Source: Lepraria neglecta (taxonomy: Eukaryota; Ascomycota; Lecanoromycetes; Lecanorales; Stereocaulaceae). Taken from it: 64,000 nucleotides of DNA. Under the pieces are notes generated by a model, which worked only from the letters and a program-made list of their open reading frames with translations, did no database searches and was not told where the DNA came from. The DNA is taken from contig CM065649.1 in the NCBI GenBank assembly GCA_033220425.1, positions 4,030,001 to 4,094,000 of the forward strand, in the 5' to 3' direction. Shown piece by piece: positions 33,725 to 46,664 of the stretch (its first letter is position 1; each line of letters begins with the position of its first letter). Made by a program: the position numbers and the translations under genes.

Positions 33725-35196
33725 ATGGACTTAGCAAAGACTCTCATTCGCACCGTTGTGCGGGCTTTCTACGAAACCAAGCATGTCCTCGTTATTGATG
33801 CTTTGATGGTTCACTCAGCGTTAGTGATATGGTTCTGAAGTCTCTGTATCAGCAAGCTGAAGGGCACTCACAGGTTGGTCAACGAGGACCTTGCGCATCT
33901 ACTCGGCATGCAGCAAAAAGACCTTCGGAAACTATGCGGAAAATTAAAGGAGGATAGACTGCTGGCAGTGTACGAAATCTTAAGCTCCATGCTAGAGCCT
34001 TAACTAACAAAAACCACTACAGCCACTCCCGCCAAGAAATCCGCGAAGGACAACAACGCCCAATAAACAAAGACTACTACTACATCGACTTCCACGCCAC
34101 AATCGACGCAATCAAATACCGCACATTCCGCCTAACCCAAAAAGTAAAAGAAATGTACAAGCCCAGCGAAGAAAAAAAAGATTACAACTGTCCAACCTGC
34201 AAAGCCCAATGGACCCAACTCGAAGTCCTCGACAAAGTCGGTCCCTTTGGGTTCGAATGTCATCGGTGCGGTGGCCTTCTTGAACGAGAGGAACCTAGCG
34301 CGGGAACGAGTACGGGTCATGAGAAGCAGAGTAAGCTTATGAGCCAGCTGGATGGGCTGCTTAAGATGTTGCAGCAGATCGATTCGGAGGATGTTCCGAA
34401 TAATGACTTTGATACTGCTTTTGCGCTTGCTGTGCCGATTCCGAGGGATGAGACGGTTAATCCGTCGCAGCATTATCGACCCCTTGGTCCGGCGACTGGT
34501 CCTCCGACTGCTGTGAAAGGGGATGTTCAAGTTGCTGCCGCGCCTTTGGACGTCTCTGTAACCACAAACTCGGAAAGAACAGCTGCAGAGAAAGCGGCAG
34601 ACGCTCAGCGTAAGGCAGACATCGCTGCTCAGAACGTTCTTCCCGTCTGGCATACGAATTCTACTGTCACTGGCGAGAGGATGGTGGCAGACAGGAAAAA
34701 CAGCGAGCAGCTGGTCAACGGTAGCTCTTTGTTGAAAGACGAAGAAGAGGACAAGAAGGACAGTAATGTCTTGAATGATGAGTTGGCTGCGTACTATGCC
34801 CAGCTAGCAAAAGAAAAGGAGCTAGAAGCAAGGGAAGACCGAGAAGCTGATGAGTCCTCGGGAGACGATGATGATGAAGGCGACTTCGAGGACGTCGGCA
34901 TAGGAGCATCTGCCGTTGGCACGCCCTCCAGCTCCATGTCCGCCGACGCAAACGGCACACTCGGCCGGCCGCTCAACGGAAGTGCACGACACAAAGCAAG
35001 CGAGTCAGGTAGTAGTGTCCCGACCAATACATCAACGCCCGCAGACTCAGGGCCAGCAGCAGAGGAGGAGGATGCTCCGGTTACAAAGAAAGTCAAATTC
35101 GAGAGCCAGGAGAATGGGATCAAAACTGGTGTAGGTGACCAAGGCGATAAGGATTCTGATGAAGACGAAGAGGCTGAATTTGAGGACGCTCTGTAA
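33725..35196 (+). CDS. TFA1: General transcription factor TFIIE, large (alpha) subunit
   Basis: Three exons (33725-33819, 33874-33969, 34023-35196) give 454 residues. Residues 1-95 form the winged-helix domain (TLIRTVVRAFYETKHVLVIDAL, then LVNEDLAHLLGMQQKDLRKLCGKLKEDRLL). The zinc ribbon follows with CPTC at about 120-123 and CHRC at about 143-146. The C-terminal half is Ser/Ala- and acid-rich and ends in DEDEEAEFEDAL, matching the acidic end by which TFIIE-alpha contacts TFIIH. TFIIE recruits TFIIH to the Pol II pre-initiation complex. The second intron has a perfect AACTAAC branch site. Confidence 0.92.
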
Positions 35197-36565
35197 TTGG
35201 AACGGCTATGATAATCTCTCTACAATGATCAAAGCTGCAGAATGTTGCATTCGTCATATGTCAACTCCTATACTTTGAAACAGCTAAAGCCGGAATAGTG
35301 GTTTCGAGATACGCACCCATGCTCATCCCATCCAATCCCAAACCTCAAATTACCCCGCCTCAGAAGAATTGCTTGAGACAGGGTAAAGAAAGCCCCCCAA
35401 AAAGCTCCCATTTCTCAGTCCCAGTCCCAGCTCCCAGCCTTACAAATGCCAACTCCTTATTCTCATTGTTCTCCCATTCGTAAAAAAATACCACTAGTCG
35501 CCTAGGATTCGTTTCATCCTACCCAAACAACGACTCCTTCGTGGGTATTCCAACTATGTATGGTAGTGCACTAGCGCGAACCCTTCGTGGGTTATGGTAT
35601 GTTAGTGCCTAACTGCTCCTCCTGTCGCTACTACTAGTTCACTACTCCCCGCGGCACTCGCAAGCTTGTTGGAGGTGGAGGAGCGAGGGCAAGGGGGGTA
35701 TTTTATTGGAGAGGGAGCCGTAGAGGAGGAATTTGAGAGAAGAGGGGAGGAGGAGGGGAAGCGTTGTTGATGCTATGGATAGGGGATAACCTAAGTTGGC
35801 GATTGAGGGAAAGGCTGGGTACCAGCCACAAGCTTGAGATTCAGAAGAAAAGCAAAGACGTACAAGTAGCAAGTTTATGGAGAATGTGAATGCATATCAT
35901 AAGATCAGACGCTATTTTGCTGGGCTAGACTGCTGAACATGTTGTGCCGCGGCTCCCAAGCTGGTAATCGTGCACACACCCAAGCTGACGACCCCGGAAA
36001 TCCAGACAGGGTTTGAGACTCATCTTCATAGATCATAAGTCGGGGAGGAAGACAACAAACTCGAGTTGGAAAGGTTTCTCGGACAGCAGGACGTACCCGT
36101 CCGGTCATTGCTGGATTCGTTTATGCCAAATTCAGTCACGAGTCTCAGATTTCGAGAGCTGGTCTCGCCATTGAAAAGAATGACATGCATTGACTATGAG
36201 TATCTCTATACCGACGGTAACGACATCTTTTGCAAGCCCTCAGCTTCATGTCGAGCGAAGTAAAACCCAACCAGCACACCAACCCGCCTCGCAAGACGCA
36301 ACAACAAATCGAAGACACGCCAAGAGCTCGCCAGCTCGCATGGGCTTTTCCCGCCATAAATCCTAGATGAAATGAACTCCTCATCAAGTCTATCATTCCC
36401 GTGCGCCAGTCAAATGCCGCTTTCAGGTTCCTCCTTTCTATGCATTCGTGAGTCCCACCATTTTATCCTGCGCCAAATTTGCCATTTTCCATTCATTTCT
36501 ATCGTGAGTCGTTGGTGCCTAGTACTCGTGTACTGCCGTTGGAGTGTTCATGGAGACGTTGCGGC
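35197..36565. other. Intergenic between convergent genes (TFIIE-alpha and USP)
   Basis: 1.4 kb with no recognisable gene. A diverged direct repeat beginning CCTTCGTGGGT occurs at 35536 and again at 35582, each followed by a GGTA-AGTGC-like stretch. Otherwise nothing. Confidence 0.45.
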
Positions 36566-39500
36566 TTATTCGGAATCCGAGTCGCTAGGCACATCATCAG
36601 AAGGGTTGTTCCAGGCATCTAATGCGATGTCAGCAGAGGTTTGAAATTGTGAAGTATCGGACATACCGGAAGCCGCTTCATCCAGGTCGGAGGCTGTTAG
36701 CGCCTCAAGGCTACCTAGGATGTCTGTGTTCAGTTTAGCAATTGCGAGACAATAAGATGGTTTCTTGTAAGACCCACTATCAGCCTCAACTTTCGGTTGC
36801 ACTTCGTCCTCCTCATAGTAAGTTTCCAAACAGTGCTTGATGACTAGGACGACCTGCTCCACAATCCTTCCATCGATTGTCTTCTGTGTTTGCACCTGGT
36901 TGTAGCAACGTTGTAAACAACTTTTTTGCAGCTCCCTCCCAACGCGGTAGATCATGTCTGCATGCTCCTCTTCATCCATGTCCTTGAGATTGTGGCCAAA
37001 CAGCAGCGTCTTCAGCAGATCCAAGGTACTGTTGCGAATGGAGTCCTCCCAGTACATAAGCAACGCAGGTGCCCACTGAGGTACTGTGACTAGGACACAG
37101 CGATTGAAGAAGCCATCGGGAATGCTGTTGTGGAGGCTGCGTAGTCTGCGGGTGTTGATAAAGAAGTCAAGGTGTTCTCGTCCTCCATTATTCCCTATGG
37201 AATTAACTTCCTCTGCAATATGCCCGATCACTTGCTCCGCACTAGATCTCTTAGGGGTGCATTCGCAGAAAGTGATTGCAGCTTGCAGGAAAGGAGCAGC
37301 CATGTTTGCCGGATCAACGTTGACACCGTTGATGATCGTGTGCTGGACGGGTTCGAGCAGCCTCAACTCTGGCTCTGCAAGCAAGATCGCGCGTACGGCC
37401 TTTTTGATAGCTTGTATATTGACGCTTGTGTCCAGTATCTTTTGGAGGAATACGCAACAATGCTTTGAACCATGGAATTCGTTGCCAAGAAGCATGAGTG
37501 TGTCTTCCCTCATGCTCAGCCTCATGCCGTCTGCAAGAAACTGCCTGTCGCCCCTTCGTGTAGGCGAGGCTCGGAGGTCGATCCTTGTCAAAATATTGGC
37601 GATGAGCTCGGTGAGCTTGCAAAAGGAATATTTCCGTCCCTTGTCGCTAAGGCGAACGTACGTCGCGTAAGCGGAATTCTCATTCCGAAGGCCGATGTAT
37701 TTGTGATGATCGATGCATAGAATCTCCAGACAACCTTGTAGGAAATGGTTACATAGAATCACATGAGTTTCATGATCCCCGAGATTGGCCAGGTCGGCAA
37801 GTAGTCCGAAGTAATCATCCCATCCACGAGACTGCTGAAGCACGAGGTCCCAGAGCTCCTTCAAACGATGTACTATTTGTGGAAAGATCCCTCCCTCGCG
37901 AAGCTCCCTCTTGGATGATTGGAGATTCTCATCTCTTATATCTTGGAATCCGTAATCTTGAGGAGCGGTTTTTCGAAGGTATTGAAGTGCCATGCTGATC
38001 ATATTGGCGAAGTCCTTCCGAACTTTCGGTATGAGACATCGAAGAAGCACATTGCGCAGAGCAGTCTTATGTTCCACCACCCATACTAAAGCGAGCTTGC
38101 AGCACAGTGGGCAAGCGCCGATCACGTTGGTTAACGAAGTCAACATTACACCAAAGGCCGTGGAGTCCTTGGATCGCGACAAGACGACTTGAAGATAATC
38201 TAGTGACTGCCAGATAGCCGTTCGCTCTGTCTCGTGGTCATCGGAGCATGTTCCTTTGTTGACAACTCGAAGCTGCTCAAGAACCTGCCTCGCAAACTTT
38301 GCATGTGCTGGATCAAACAAGCAGTAGTGACGGAGCCAGTTTGCGTTTTCCAGAGCGGCACGACGTTCTATCTCCATGGACATTGCGCATTTAGCAGGAA
38401 CACCACATGGTGTGGAGATTCCATTGTCGTTATGGGATTTCAGTGAGTTCATCCGCTCGTAGAATAACATGTACGCATTCCAAGATTTCAGATACCGAGG
38501 TGCATAAGCTACATGCTCGGTCCAGCCTCCAAAGCAATGGTCTGCGATACCGTCAGGGTTGAACTCCGTAACGTCTATGTCGTTGAATTCGACCCATCGT
38601 TTGCTGTTCGAAGAGGTCGAGGGTCGCTCCTTGATGTACGAATAATAATGCCCGGATTCTGCATTACCACTATGAACGAGGACGCCGACTAGCTCAAACA
38701 TGTCTGGCGTACACGGTTGCTGGGGGTCTTTGAGGTAGTCCACGTGGTATGGGGCCATATCGACCTGGTCTGGAAATTCAAAGAGATCGTTGATCTTGCT
38801 TCGCATGCCCGACATGACGTCGAAATCAAATCGCTTCAGATGGAATATGAGGTTGTCGGGAATGTCCTTGAGACAAGCTCTGATCAACGTTAGCGAAGTC
38901 TGCATGATGAGATTGGAATACAAGCCTCTTGACAGCGTCTACATAGCAGCCGCAGGAAGTACAAGCGTATTTGTTATCTTGAAAATAGTTAGTCTGGAGC
39001 CAATTGGAAAATAAGCAGTTGCAGAACGGACGCACCTCCTTCCATGACCTCTCCAGTCACGTAAGCATTGAGACTGTCGATCAAGCCAATCTTGCCCTGG
39101 ATGTCACATTGGATGGCGGAAAAAGGCTCCAACCTCTCAGAGATGTGGTCGCAGTCCTTGGACTTGATTTGCTGCACGATCTGGCCACCATAGAAGGCTC
39201 GGAACTTTTTCTTATCGGCCTCTGATAGAATCTGGCTCTCCCACCTATCGAAGAGTAGATTATAGAATTCGTCCACGTCCATCTGTACCGATACGTCGAT
39301 AAGGGTATTATCATATGTGATGAGCGAGTCCGCGATGCCTGAAGAGTCCACAGACCTAAGCGTGGTCTCTTGCATAAAGCCAAAGAGGTTTTGAGTTTCG
39401 TGAAGCAACCGCTGAGAGGCAGTTCCATCTGCAACTTTTGTCCGGAGCATGAATGACCGGAACCCGATGTTCATGAAAAGCTGCGTGAAGAGAGAATTCA

Positions 39501-42500
39501 TGTAGCAAGTGTTGGAGAGGTTCCGCATTCCTGGATACCCTAGTTCGGATCGGAGACACTTGGCTCGTTCGAAGTTGAAGTTCGGTTCGATATCATTGCC
39601 TTCGAGCGGTTGAGCGAAACCCCAAGACCATGCCTGGGAGTCCTCACCTTGGCTGAGCAATTCTTCGACAAGCATCAACAACTTCTGATAATTACCCTTA
39701 TCATTGCTCATCACCAAGATGACATCGTACAACTCTGTTCGGGTTCCTGTATAGAGATTGGGAATCCGTGTCTCGACTTGAGTGTCGTCGTCCATATCTA
39801 TATTTGGAGGTTCGGGAAACAAGTGAGCTCTGAATAGCTTTTCCAGAAAGTTGTCCCTAGGATAATTAGCCTGGTGTGAGCAGACAGACCTCCAAGCAAG
39901 ATTGTGGAGCTTTACCGTATCGATAGAGGCTTTCCCAGCTCATGTGCCTTTGCAAAGCACCATTTCAGGAGACGAGAGAGCCCAATGACTATCCAGTCTC
40001 TCGTTTCACGGCCAACGAACTGTAGCTTGTCAGCAGAAATAAGAAAAACCAAAGAGTCTCTACTGACCTCATAGTGGACGTGCTGCAATAGTATGGCGGC
40101 CCAGTTCTGGGCGTAGGTTGCAAGGTCCAGAGTAGAACAAGAGGTACGATCCATGGATTTACAGAGCTCAGTAATGACATCGAAGAACTGCTCTGAGCTG
40201 TCTGCAAAGTCTAGGCAAAAGGGAATGATGCTGAAAAGGTTTTGCCATAAGTAGGGGACGACCTCTCGAGCGGGGACAGTTGGACTCCTGCTCCACCTAT
40301 TAGCCTTGGACAAGTAAAGGTAGGACCCTAAGGCTGACGTCTTTGATATGCCACGAACGCTTTTTATCGATTCAGCGATGTGTGTGCGTACTTCTGATCG
40401 ATGATCTTCCAGCAGAGATCGTTGCAAGAGGGTAGAGCACACCACGTGGGCCTTGAAGTGAGACCAGAGCACCTCTGATAGCAGCGATATTTGCAGTAGC
40501 ACAGAGAACGAAGCACATGCCAGGTTCCCAGCTGTCTTGTTGTCAACGAGATCCTGCGCTTCCTTGACCAAGGCATTCAGACGGTTGACAAGCGCCACTG
40601 GGTTGATGAACAAAGATTCTACACTGTCATGGGTTATAGGTTCTGAAGGCGAATAGGGTCAGTAGGTCACAAACTAAATAGGATTTGTTGGATGCTGACC
40701 TTTGAGAAACAACTGTAGACATTCTACGATGTCCTTTGCTATTGTTATATCCACATCAGCGCCATGTGGGCCAATGTTGAGATTTAGCGATGACAAAGCC
40801 GTAGTCAACGAGCGTATGCCATGGCATGTGAGATCCGGATTTGTAGATCCCTGGGTTGCGGTCAGTTTATACAGGGATAATGAGGCCGTTGGGGGCTGCA
40901 TTCGTACAATGTGCGATTGGTACTCCAAGGACCTCTTGAAGGCATAAATGGAATATCTGGTCTTGAAAGGTGCCGTGGGAGGAAATATTGTTTCGAATGG
41001 TGTGTCTTTGGAGCACACCAGCGTTGTGATACTACTGTGTGGCTCAAAGGTTCCCAAGAAATCGAACACCTGCCCAAGATCAGCTATGAAGCATGTAAAA
41101 CGTACTTATACGACAGATTGCATACTTCGGTGCCGAGATTGTCCTCCATAGTGAGAAGCTGATACAGTTCAGAAAAATGATTCAGTATCTCTTTTTCCAC
41201 TGGTCGTAGCGCCAATGCAGGAGCCTGATCTGGGACTGCATCCGCCTCTGCAACCCTCTTAACAAGCAGAAGACCTTTCTGGTCGATCTTCAATTCTTGC
41301 AGCGTCTGGTCTGCAGTCTTTGCCAAGTCTAGTCGCATGCCTCCGACGATCAGATTAAGTTTGGCAAATCCTGTCAATGAGGTGAGTCGACGGGAAAACT
41401 CCCGGATGGTCTCAAGATCTCCGACTTCCACTGTTCGGATATCGGAATTGGCAATACCGCCAAACGCCTGATATCGAATTTGGATGGGGCATCCTTTGTT
41501 CTCTGCATTTTCATGTGGTAGTTGTCGTTGACTTTGAGGTTGTGGGCTATATTTGGGGCGTGAGCGTACGCCTTGAACGAACTCGTGCAGAATCATCAAG
41601 GACCTCGAAAAGGACAGCCTTTGTAAGTGAACCTCTTCCTCGGAGGCGACAATTACCATTGGTTCGTCTTCTCCGCTTGATGTGCCGTCACTGAAGGCTT
41701 TGAGCTTCGAAGCGGCCGATGTAAGCTGGCGTATGCAACGTTCCACAACCTCTATGTGGATAGCTTCAGTCGCAGCTCTTGATCGGCGTGGCACGTCCGG
41801 AGAATCGAGATAGAAGGCCACAAGCGTACGAATGGCTTTGTTCTCAATAGTATTAGGAGGCGCTGTGAGAGATAATTGCCAGAGAAGCCCTGCTGTCGAA
41901 TCTTGCTTTGCGTCGGGTTCTTGTTGCACTGCTGCCATCCGCGAGTGGTAATGGACAGCATCCTGGACAAATTGCAGGCATCCATCGGTGTAGAAATGAG
42001 GTTCCAGCCGAGGTAAGAGATCGCGAACGCATTGGTCGATGAAAACATTCCTCTTGGGATAGGCATTCCGGATGGGATAACGCATTGCTCGGATGAAGCA
42101 CATCCAAGCAGCTTCCCGGGCACGGTCGTGAAGTGCTTCTGAGCCCACCGCAACATTCCACAACTGTGCGCCAGTCTTGGCAGTAAAAGTGTCTGGCACA
42201 TACATAATTATATGCTGCAGCAATTGTAATCGAATTTCCAAGCGTTCATCAAACATTTGTGAGGGCTGCTGCGAAGAACGTTCCGTTCCGATCATGTGGG
42301 CGAGTTCACCAACCAACAGCGACGTCAAATCCGAATCTTTGGACAATAATGCAAACTCTCTCTCATAGTTCTGAGCGAGTAAGACGTGGATGGCAGAAAC
42401 GCTGCCAGTTGCAAAGTTCGTCTGACCTGAAATATCCTTAAGGCATTCGTCATAGATAGCCCGCTTGTCAGTATCGCTGGGGCCAAAAGGGAGCAGAGTT

Positions 42501-44875
42501 CGAAGCTGATGCGTTGCGAAATGGTGGATATCCCGCTTTCGCTGAGGTTCCAACGTGCTTTCCGTTGCCGATTGGCATTGGCGTATGAGTCGGATACACA
42601 GATAGTAGGGTGGCATGTCCATCCTTTGGTTGCTTAGAGTTTCTTTCCATCCCTGCCGAAGCTGCATATCCGTGTTGTCGTCGCTCAAAAATTCTTTCAA
42701 CTTTGGTATAAGCGCGGTAAATAACTTTTGGGCATAACCAATCATGGAGCCATCAAAAGCGTGAATGGGAATTTCGTTCAGTTTAGCGGTCAAGTAGAGC
42801 AACGTCGGATACTTGGCAATGGTAAAGATACCCGCCAGCATCCCGAGCAAAGCGTCCACGAACCGCGAGTCCTGGCTAGTGGTCACCGCTTTCCAGATGA
42901 TATTGGTTTCAGCTTCAGTATATCTATGTGTGACGACGAGAAATCCTATGATGTTCGCACATCTGCTGATGAGCTGTGGGTGAGACTCGACGCCGACGAA
43001 ATAGTCGACGAGTTTGTTGGCTAGCAGGAAGTCGGAAAGATACTGCGCTATTGGATGATTCGGATGCTCTATGCCGGTATGTCGGTCCTTCACGTAAATG
43101 TTGTACGCCTCCACGAGTTCTCTGTCCATGGAATCCACACCATGAACTCGGATTTCCATTCTGCCTTCCAGGATACATCTCTTCAGCGTGTGAAACTTCC
43201 AAGCATCCCCCAGGAGCACTGCACGATTGTCTCGGACGCCGTCATGGATCAGCTCTTCATTCATGTATCCCCGCGTCAGCTGTTCGTCCGAGTTCGCTAC
43301 AATTTTGAGAAGCAACGAAAGTCTCCCGATAAGGTTTTGGCTGAGCTCAATAGACAAAGCCGGATTCTGCTTGCTGATGAAGGTCTGCAACTTGTCGTCG
43401 ACGACACGAAAAATCTGATAGGCCTGCGGTGGCGCCTCAAGGATTCGCATTAACAGCGTTCTATCGACTTCAGTGTCATTGGTCTGCAATCGCCGGTAAT
43501 GGTCCATTGCACTATTGGCAAGATTGAGGGGAGCAAACAATTTTGGCAGTAGACCTGGCGAATGGTGGCAAAGCTCCAAGATTCCTTGCGATAGATGTTT
43601 CAGGCAGGCAATCCCGTTCGATAGTGGCAGCATCGAACTGCTGATGATTGCTGTAATCGTGACCTTGGAGTCGTATCTAGACGTATCAACGGGGGATCTC
43701 CAGAAGGGCAATCGAAAGTCTATGATGCCGGCCACGGCATTGACATAGCGGTCGGAAATGAGGTCTGGGGTGATGTTGGCCTCAAATTGTCGTCCTAGCG
43801 TCTGCAGATCTATTTGGACCATTCGCATGACTAAAGAAGCATATGAGACTAAGAAGCTTTGCAATGGCTTGTCGTTGCCGGATAGTTCGATATTTCCCAA
43901 GTAATTCTGTCTGTTGGTACCAAACCTTGTGTTACTGTTAGCCACTATCAGCATACTCCTCTAAGACTGGAGACTAGACCTACTTTCTGCGGGCAAGAGC
44001 CTCTAATAGCAAAGGGAATTCGTCCCAAAATTCCCGCTCTTCTCGATACATGTCCCACCACTGCGTCGTGTGTGGCTCTGTTTCCCGAAGATAAGTCTCG
44101 ATCCAATGCGCCAATTGGCCAAACAGAGTGCCGTCCTCGATATCATCTGCACTTAGGTCAGCTCTTTATCGGTCCAACAGGATCTGAGCTGCCTACTCTT
44201 CTCAAACACACCTGCTAATTGACTAAGCGTTTTCCGCCATCGTATCATTTGCTGCCCAAAGGGGAATGCACTCATAAGGGCTCGTTGCGTATGCTTGGCC
44301 TCGAGGGTGCTGGTCGCACGTATCATGGGTTTCCATCTTGTCTCTCCAGGCTCATCGGTCATGTCTTCAACTTCAGCAACCTCGATTTCTGGGCTTTGTG
44401 GCGGAGAGGAGCCCACGGAGATGACGTTTGGCGATGGAGAGTCCATCTTGCTGGAGAAGTACTGATCTCCAACAGCTGCATCACTGCGGCCGTCACCACC
44501 CCGCAATGAAGATGTAGCGTTGACTTGTGTAGATGTGTGGATCGGAAAGGTGTTGGCGGGTTCTCGAACGTTGATGGTGACTTTGCTTGGTGTTAGGCTC
44601 ATGGGTGGGACTCGGTCAGCTGCTTCCGGAGGCGGTGATGAGAGCTGGCCATCTGGAGAGGTGGAGGGAGCTCCAGGAGGGCCAGAGTCGGTCGCAGTGT
44701 CACGTAACCTGTCCGCAGACATACTTCTGTGAGCTCGGTCTCCGCTGTCCAGGCGTGGGCGTTTCCTTGTTGCGGAAGAGTCGGCGTCTTCCATAGAGTC
44801 TCTGTGCGGACGACTAGGTCCCACAGATTTTGCACGAGGTGGGGTGTTGGGCGGGCGTGTCAAAGCTGAGTCCAT
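36566..44875 (-). CDS. Giant ubiquitin carboxyl-terminal hydrolase, USP34/USP9-like
   Basis: Nine exons on the minus strand join in frame to about 2,620 residues (44875-44212, 44146-43984, 43925-41126, 41069-40700, 40642-39916, 39856-39036, 38977-38926, 38879-36667, 36618-36566). The first 120 residues are disordered with SP/TP motifs (PPNTPPRAKS, RKRPRLDSG). A long helical-repeat region follows. The USP catalytic domain holds MRNLSNTCYMNSLF (Cys box, Cys near 1,692), MDVDEFYNLLFDRWE, the zinc-ribbon half NKYACTSCGC, LIFHLKRFDFD, and the His box SGNAESGHYYSYI (His near 1,943) with WVEFNDIDV. All catalytic residues are present. The C-terminus is another long helical region and ends DVPSDSDSE. 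Such proteins cleave ubiquitin from substrates; the target is unknown. The junction after VDAVK appears to use a GC donor (intron 38880-38925), isolating a 52-nt microexon. Confidence 0.9.
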
Positions 44876-45471
44876 GACATTGTGCTAGCCCAAGTATTCT
44901 GGGCCAAGATTGATGGCCAAGAACTAAATAAAGGCTGAGGTGATGAAATGATGGTGTTGGATGGAGCGAGTAAAGCTGGAGAAGAGAGAAATGTAAGTGA
45001 AGCTGTTGGTGGGGTGTTAGAAGAGGAAAGTGAAGCTATGAGTGTCTGATTGTGTGTCGTCTGGCAAGGCGTAGATGTGACAATTGTCCATGGCAGAACG
45101 CGCTAGCACCACTGCTAATAGTGGGGCCAGCTTTGGTGACTCCCACTTGACCCAGTAGTGTAGCACAAAAGCCCCACAACTACAAGAAAATATTTGAACG
45201 AACACGATCTACATCTATTGTTTTCAGCACAATGCTCATGAAGTCCAAATGTTCTGCCTCCTGTTTACAGCTTGAAATAGATCTTGAATGATCTCATAGG
45301 TCGCCCCTCGGGCGGAATCGTAACTGCGTATCCGCCTCAAACAGCTACTGCAAGGATGGCATCTCCCACATGCCACTACTATTGATCCCTGCAACATATC
45401 CGACCCGCGCAATACCGTCACAGCTATCGTTCTCTAAAGTCGTGCCCAATTAATCACGCGCTGTAGCCGTC
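44876..45471. promoter_or_regulatory. Divergent promoter region, USP / POP3
   Basis: 596 bp between head-to-head start codons. No gene inside and no site I can name. Confidence 0.5.
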
Positions 45472-46496
45472 ATGACCCCAAAGACCGCTACTATAGCTAG
45501 AAAGCCAAACACAATATTCAGCCTCGAGTCACCATACACAGAAGTGAAATGGCAAGCTCGTCGCATAGTTGGCTTCTAATACAAGTACTGACTGTGATTT
45601 AGGCCTGTAATATCAATCGAGGACCAGGACACCGTATTAGAACTGCTTTGTAGGTAAGCTGCCATGGTAGCTCCCCTTTTCTCGAGTCATTCGGCTGTAC
45701 TTGGACTTTGCGTGAGGGTTCGCAGCAACAGAACCCACCGTATTTCCCAAATGAGACATTCCAGACTGATATTTGGCATTTACATAGCTTGCTGAGTCCT
45801 ATTGGCGAGCATAGGTCGCAACATGTCGTCCCCTCCAAGGGAAAACGGAAGAAGAAGCGAAAGAGAGAGCAGGAACGTGCTGTCACGGACCAAGAACGAA
45901 AGTCTTCAGAAGGCGAGGCCTCGAGGGCGAGTTCGCCAGCACCACCAGAGCTGCAGGAGCATTTGACGATTGGGTTCAACACGACGACCAAGTACCTCGA
46001 AAGTTTGGCGCAACGATCATCACCTTCTAGTCATGTCCTAAGCTCGGACAGTGCCCCGGGTCTGAAAGCGCCCACGACAAGCCCGTCGGAAAATTCTAGC
46101 TCTAGGCCACTTGCTATCGTCTTCGCTCCGCGCTCTGACCAGCTTTCGATCATGTATTCACATCTCCCTCTTCTCACAAAGACAGCATCGTTAGCCTCAT
46201 CCTCGTCGTCCTCCGTCCGCTTAGTAATGCTTCCAAAGGGAGCGGAAGAACGTCTGGGCGCCGCTTTGTCGATTCCCCGGGTCGGCTTGATTGGTCTGAT
46301 CGATGGAGCACCGGAATCCAAGGGGTTAATTGAGTTCGTAAGAAAATGTGTGCCTCAGGTTGAAGTGCCGTGGATCCAGGAGGCAATGGCTGGGGCGTAC
46401 CTGCCTGTGAAAATCAACGAGATCGAGACTAGTGCGCCGGTTGAATCAAAGCGAAAAGGTCCACCCCCGGCCTCGAAGGCAGCGAAGAATAAATGA
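45472..46496 (+). CDS. POP3: RNase P / RNase MRP subunit Pop3
   Basis: Three exons (45472-45551, 45603-45653, 45788-46496) give 279 residues. Exons 1-3 read TIFSLESPYTEVKW, PVISIEDQDTVLELLC, and SLLSPIGEHRSQHVVPSKGKR, matching the opening of fungal Pop3. A Lys/Arg-rich stretch (KRKKKRKRE) and Ser-rich linker follow, then the L7Ae-like fold: PLAIVFAPR, HLPLLT, VRLVMLPKGAEERLG, IPRVGLIGL, and VPWIQEAMAGAYLPVKINEIET. Pop3 is a protein subunit of the RNPs that mature tRNA 5' ends and pre-rRNA. The long open frame alone (from about 45708) is misleading: its first 27 codons lie in intron 2 and there is no ATG. Intron 1 begins with GC (TG|GCAAGC). A basic tail ends the protein. Confidence 0.88.
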
Positions 46497-46664
46497 ACAT
46501 TAGGGGCTGCATTGTATGAGTAATTAAACATAATCGAAGCCTGAGCAAAGACACTCACAGCCGTTGACAATGGCGGATAGAAGATGCTCCAACACGCAGG
46601 CTTGGAAGACATTACGAAGTCAATTCGAGGCTGATGCTTGCTGAAGTTCAAGCTATAGCAAAGC

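Noticed and set aside
45654-45787. First 27 codons of the long POP3 frame (GSQQQNPPYFPNE)
   Set aside because: No ATG opens them, and splicing from 45653 to 45788 gives the conserved Pop3 start, so they are intronic.
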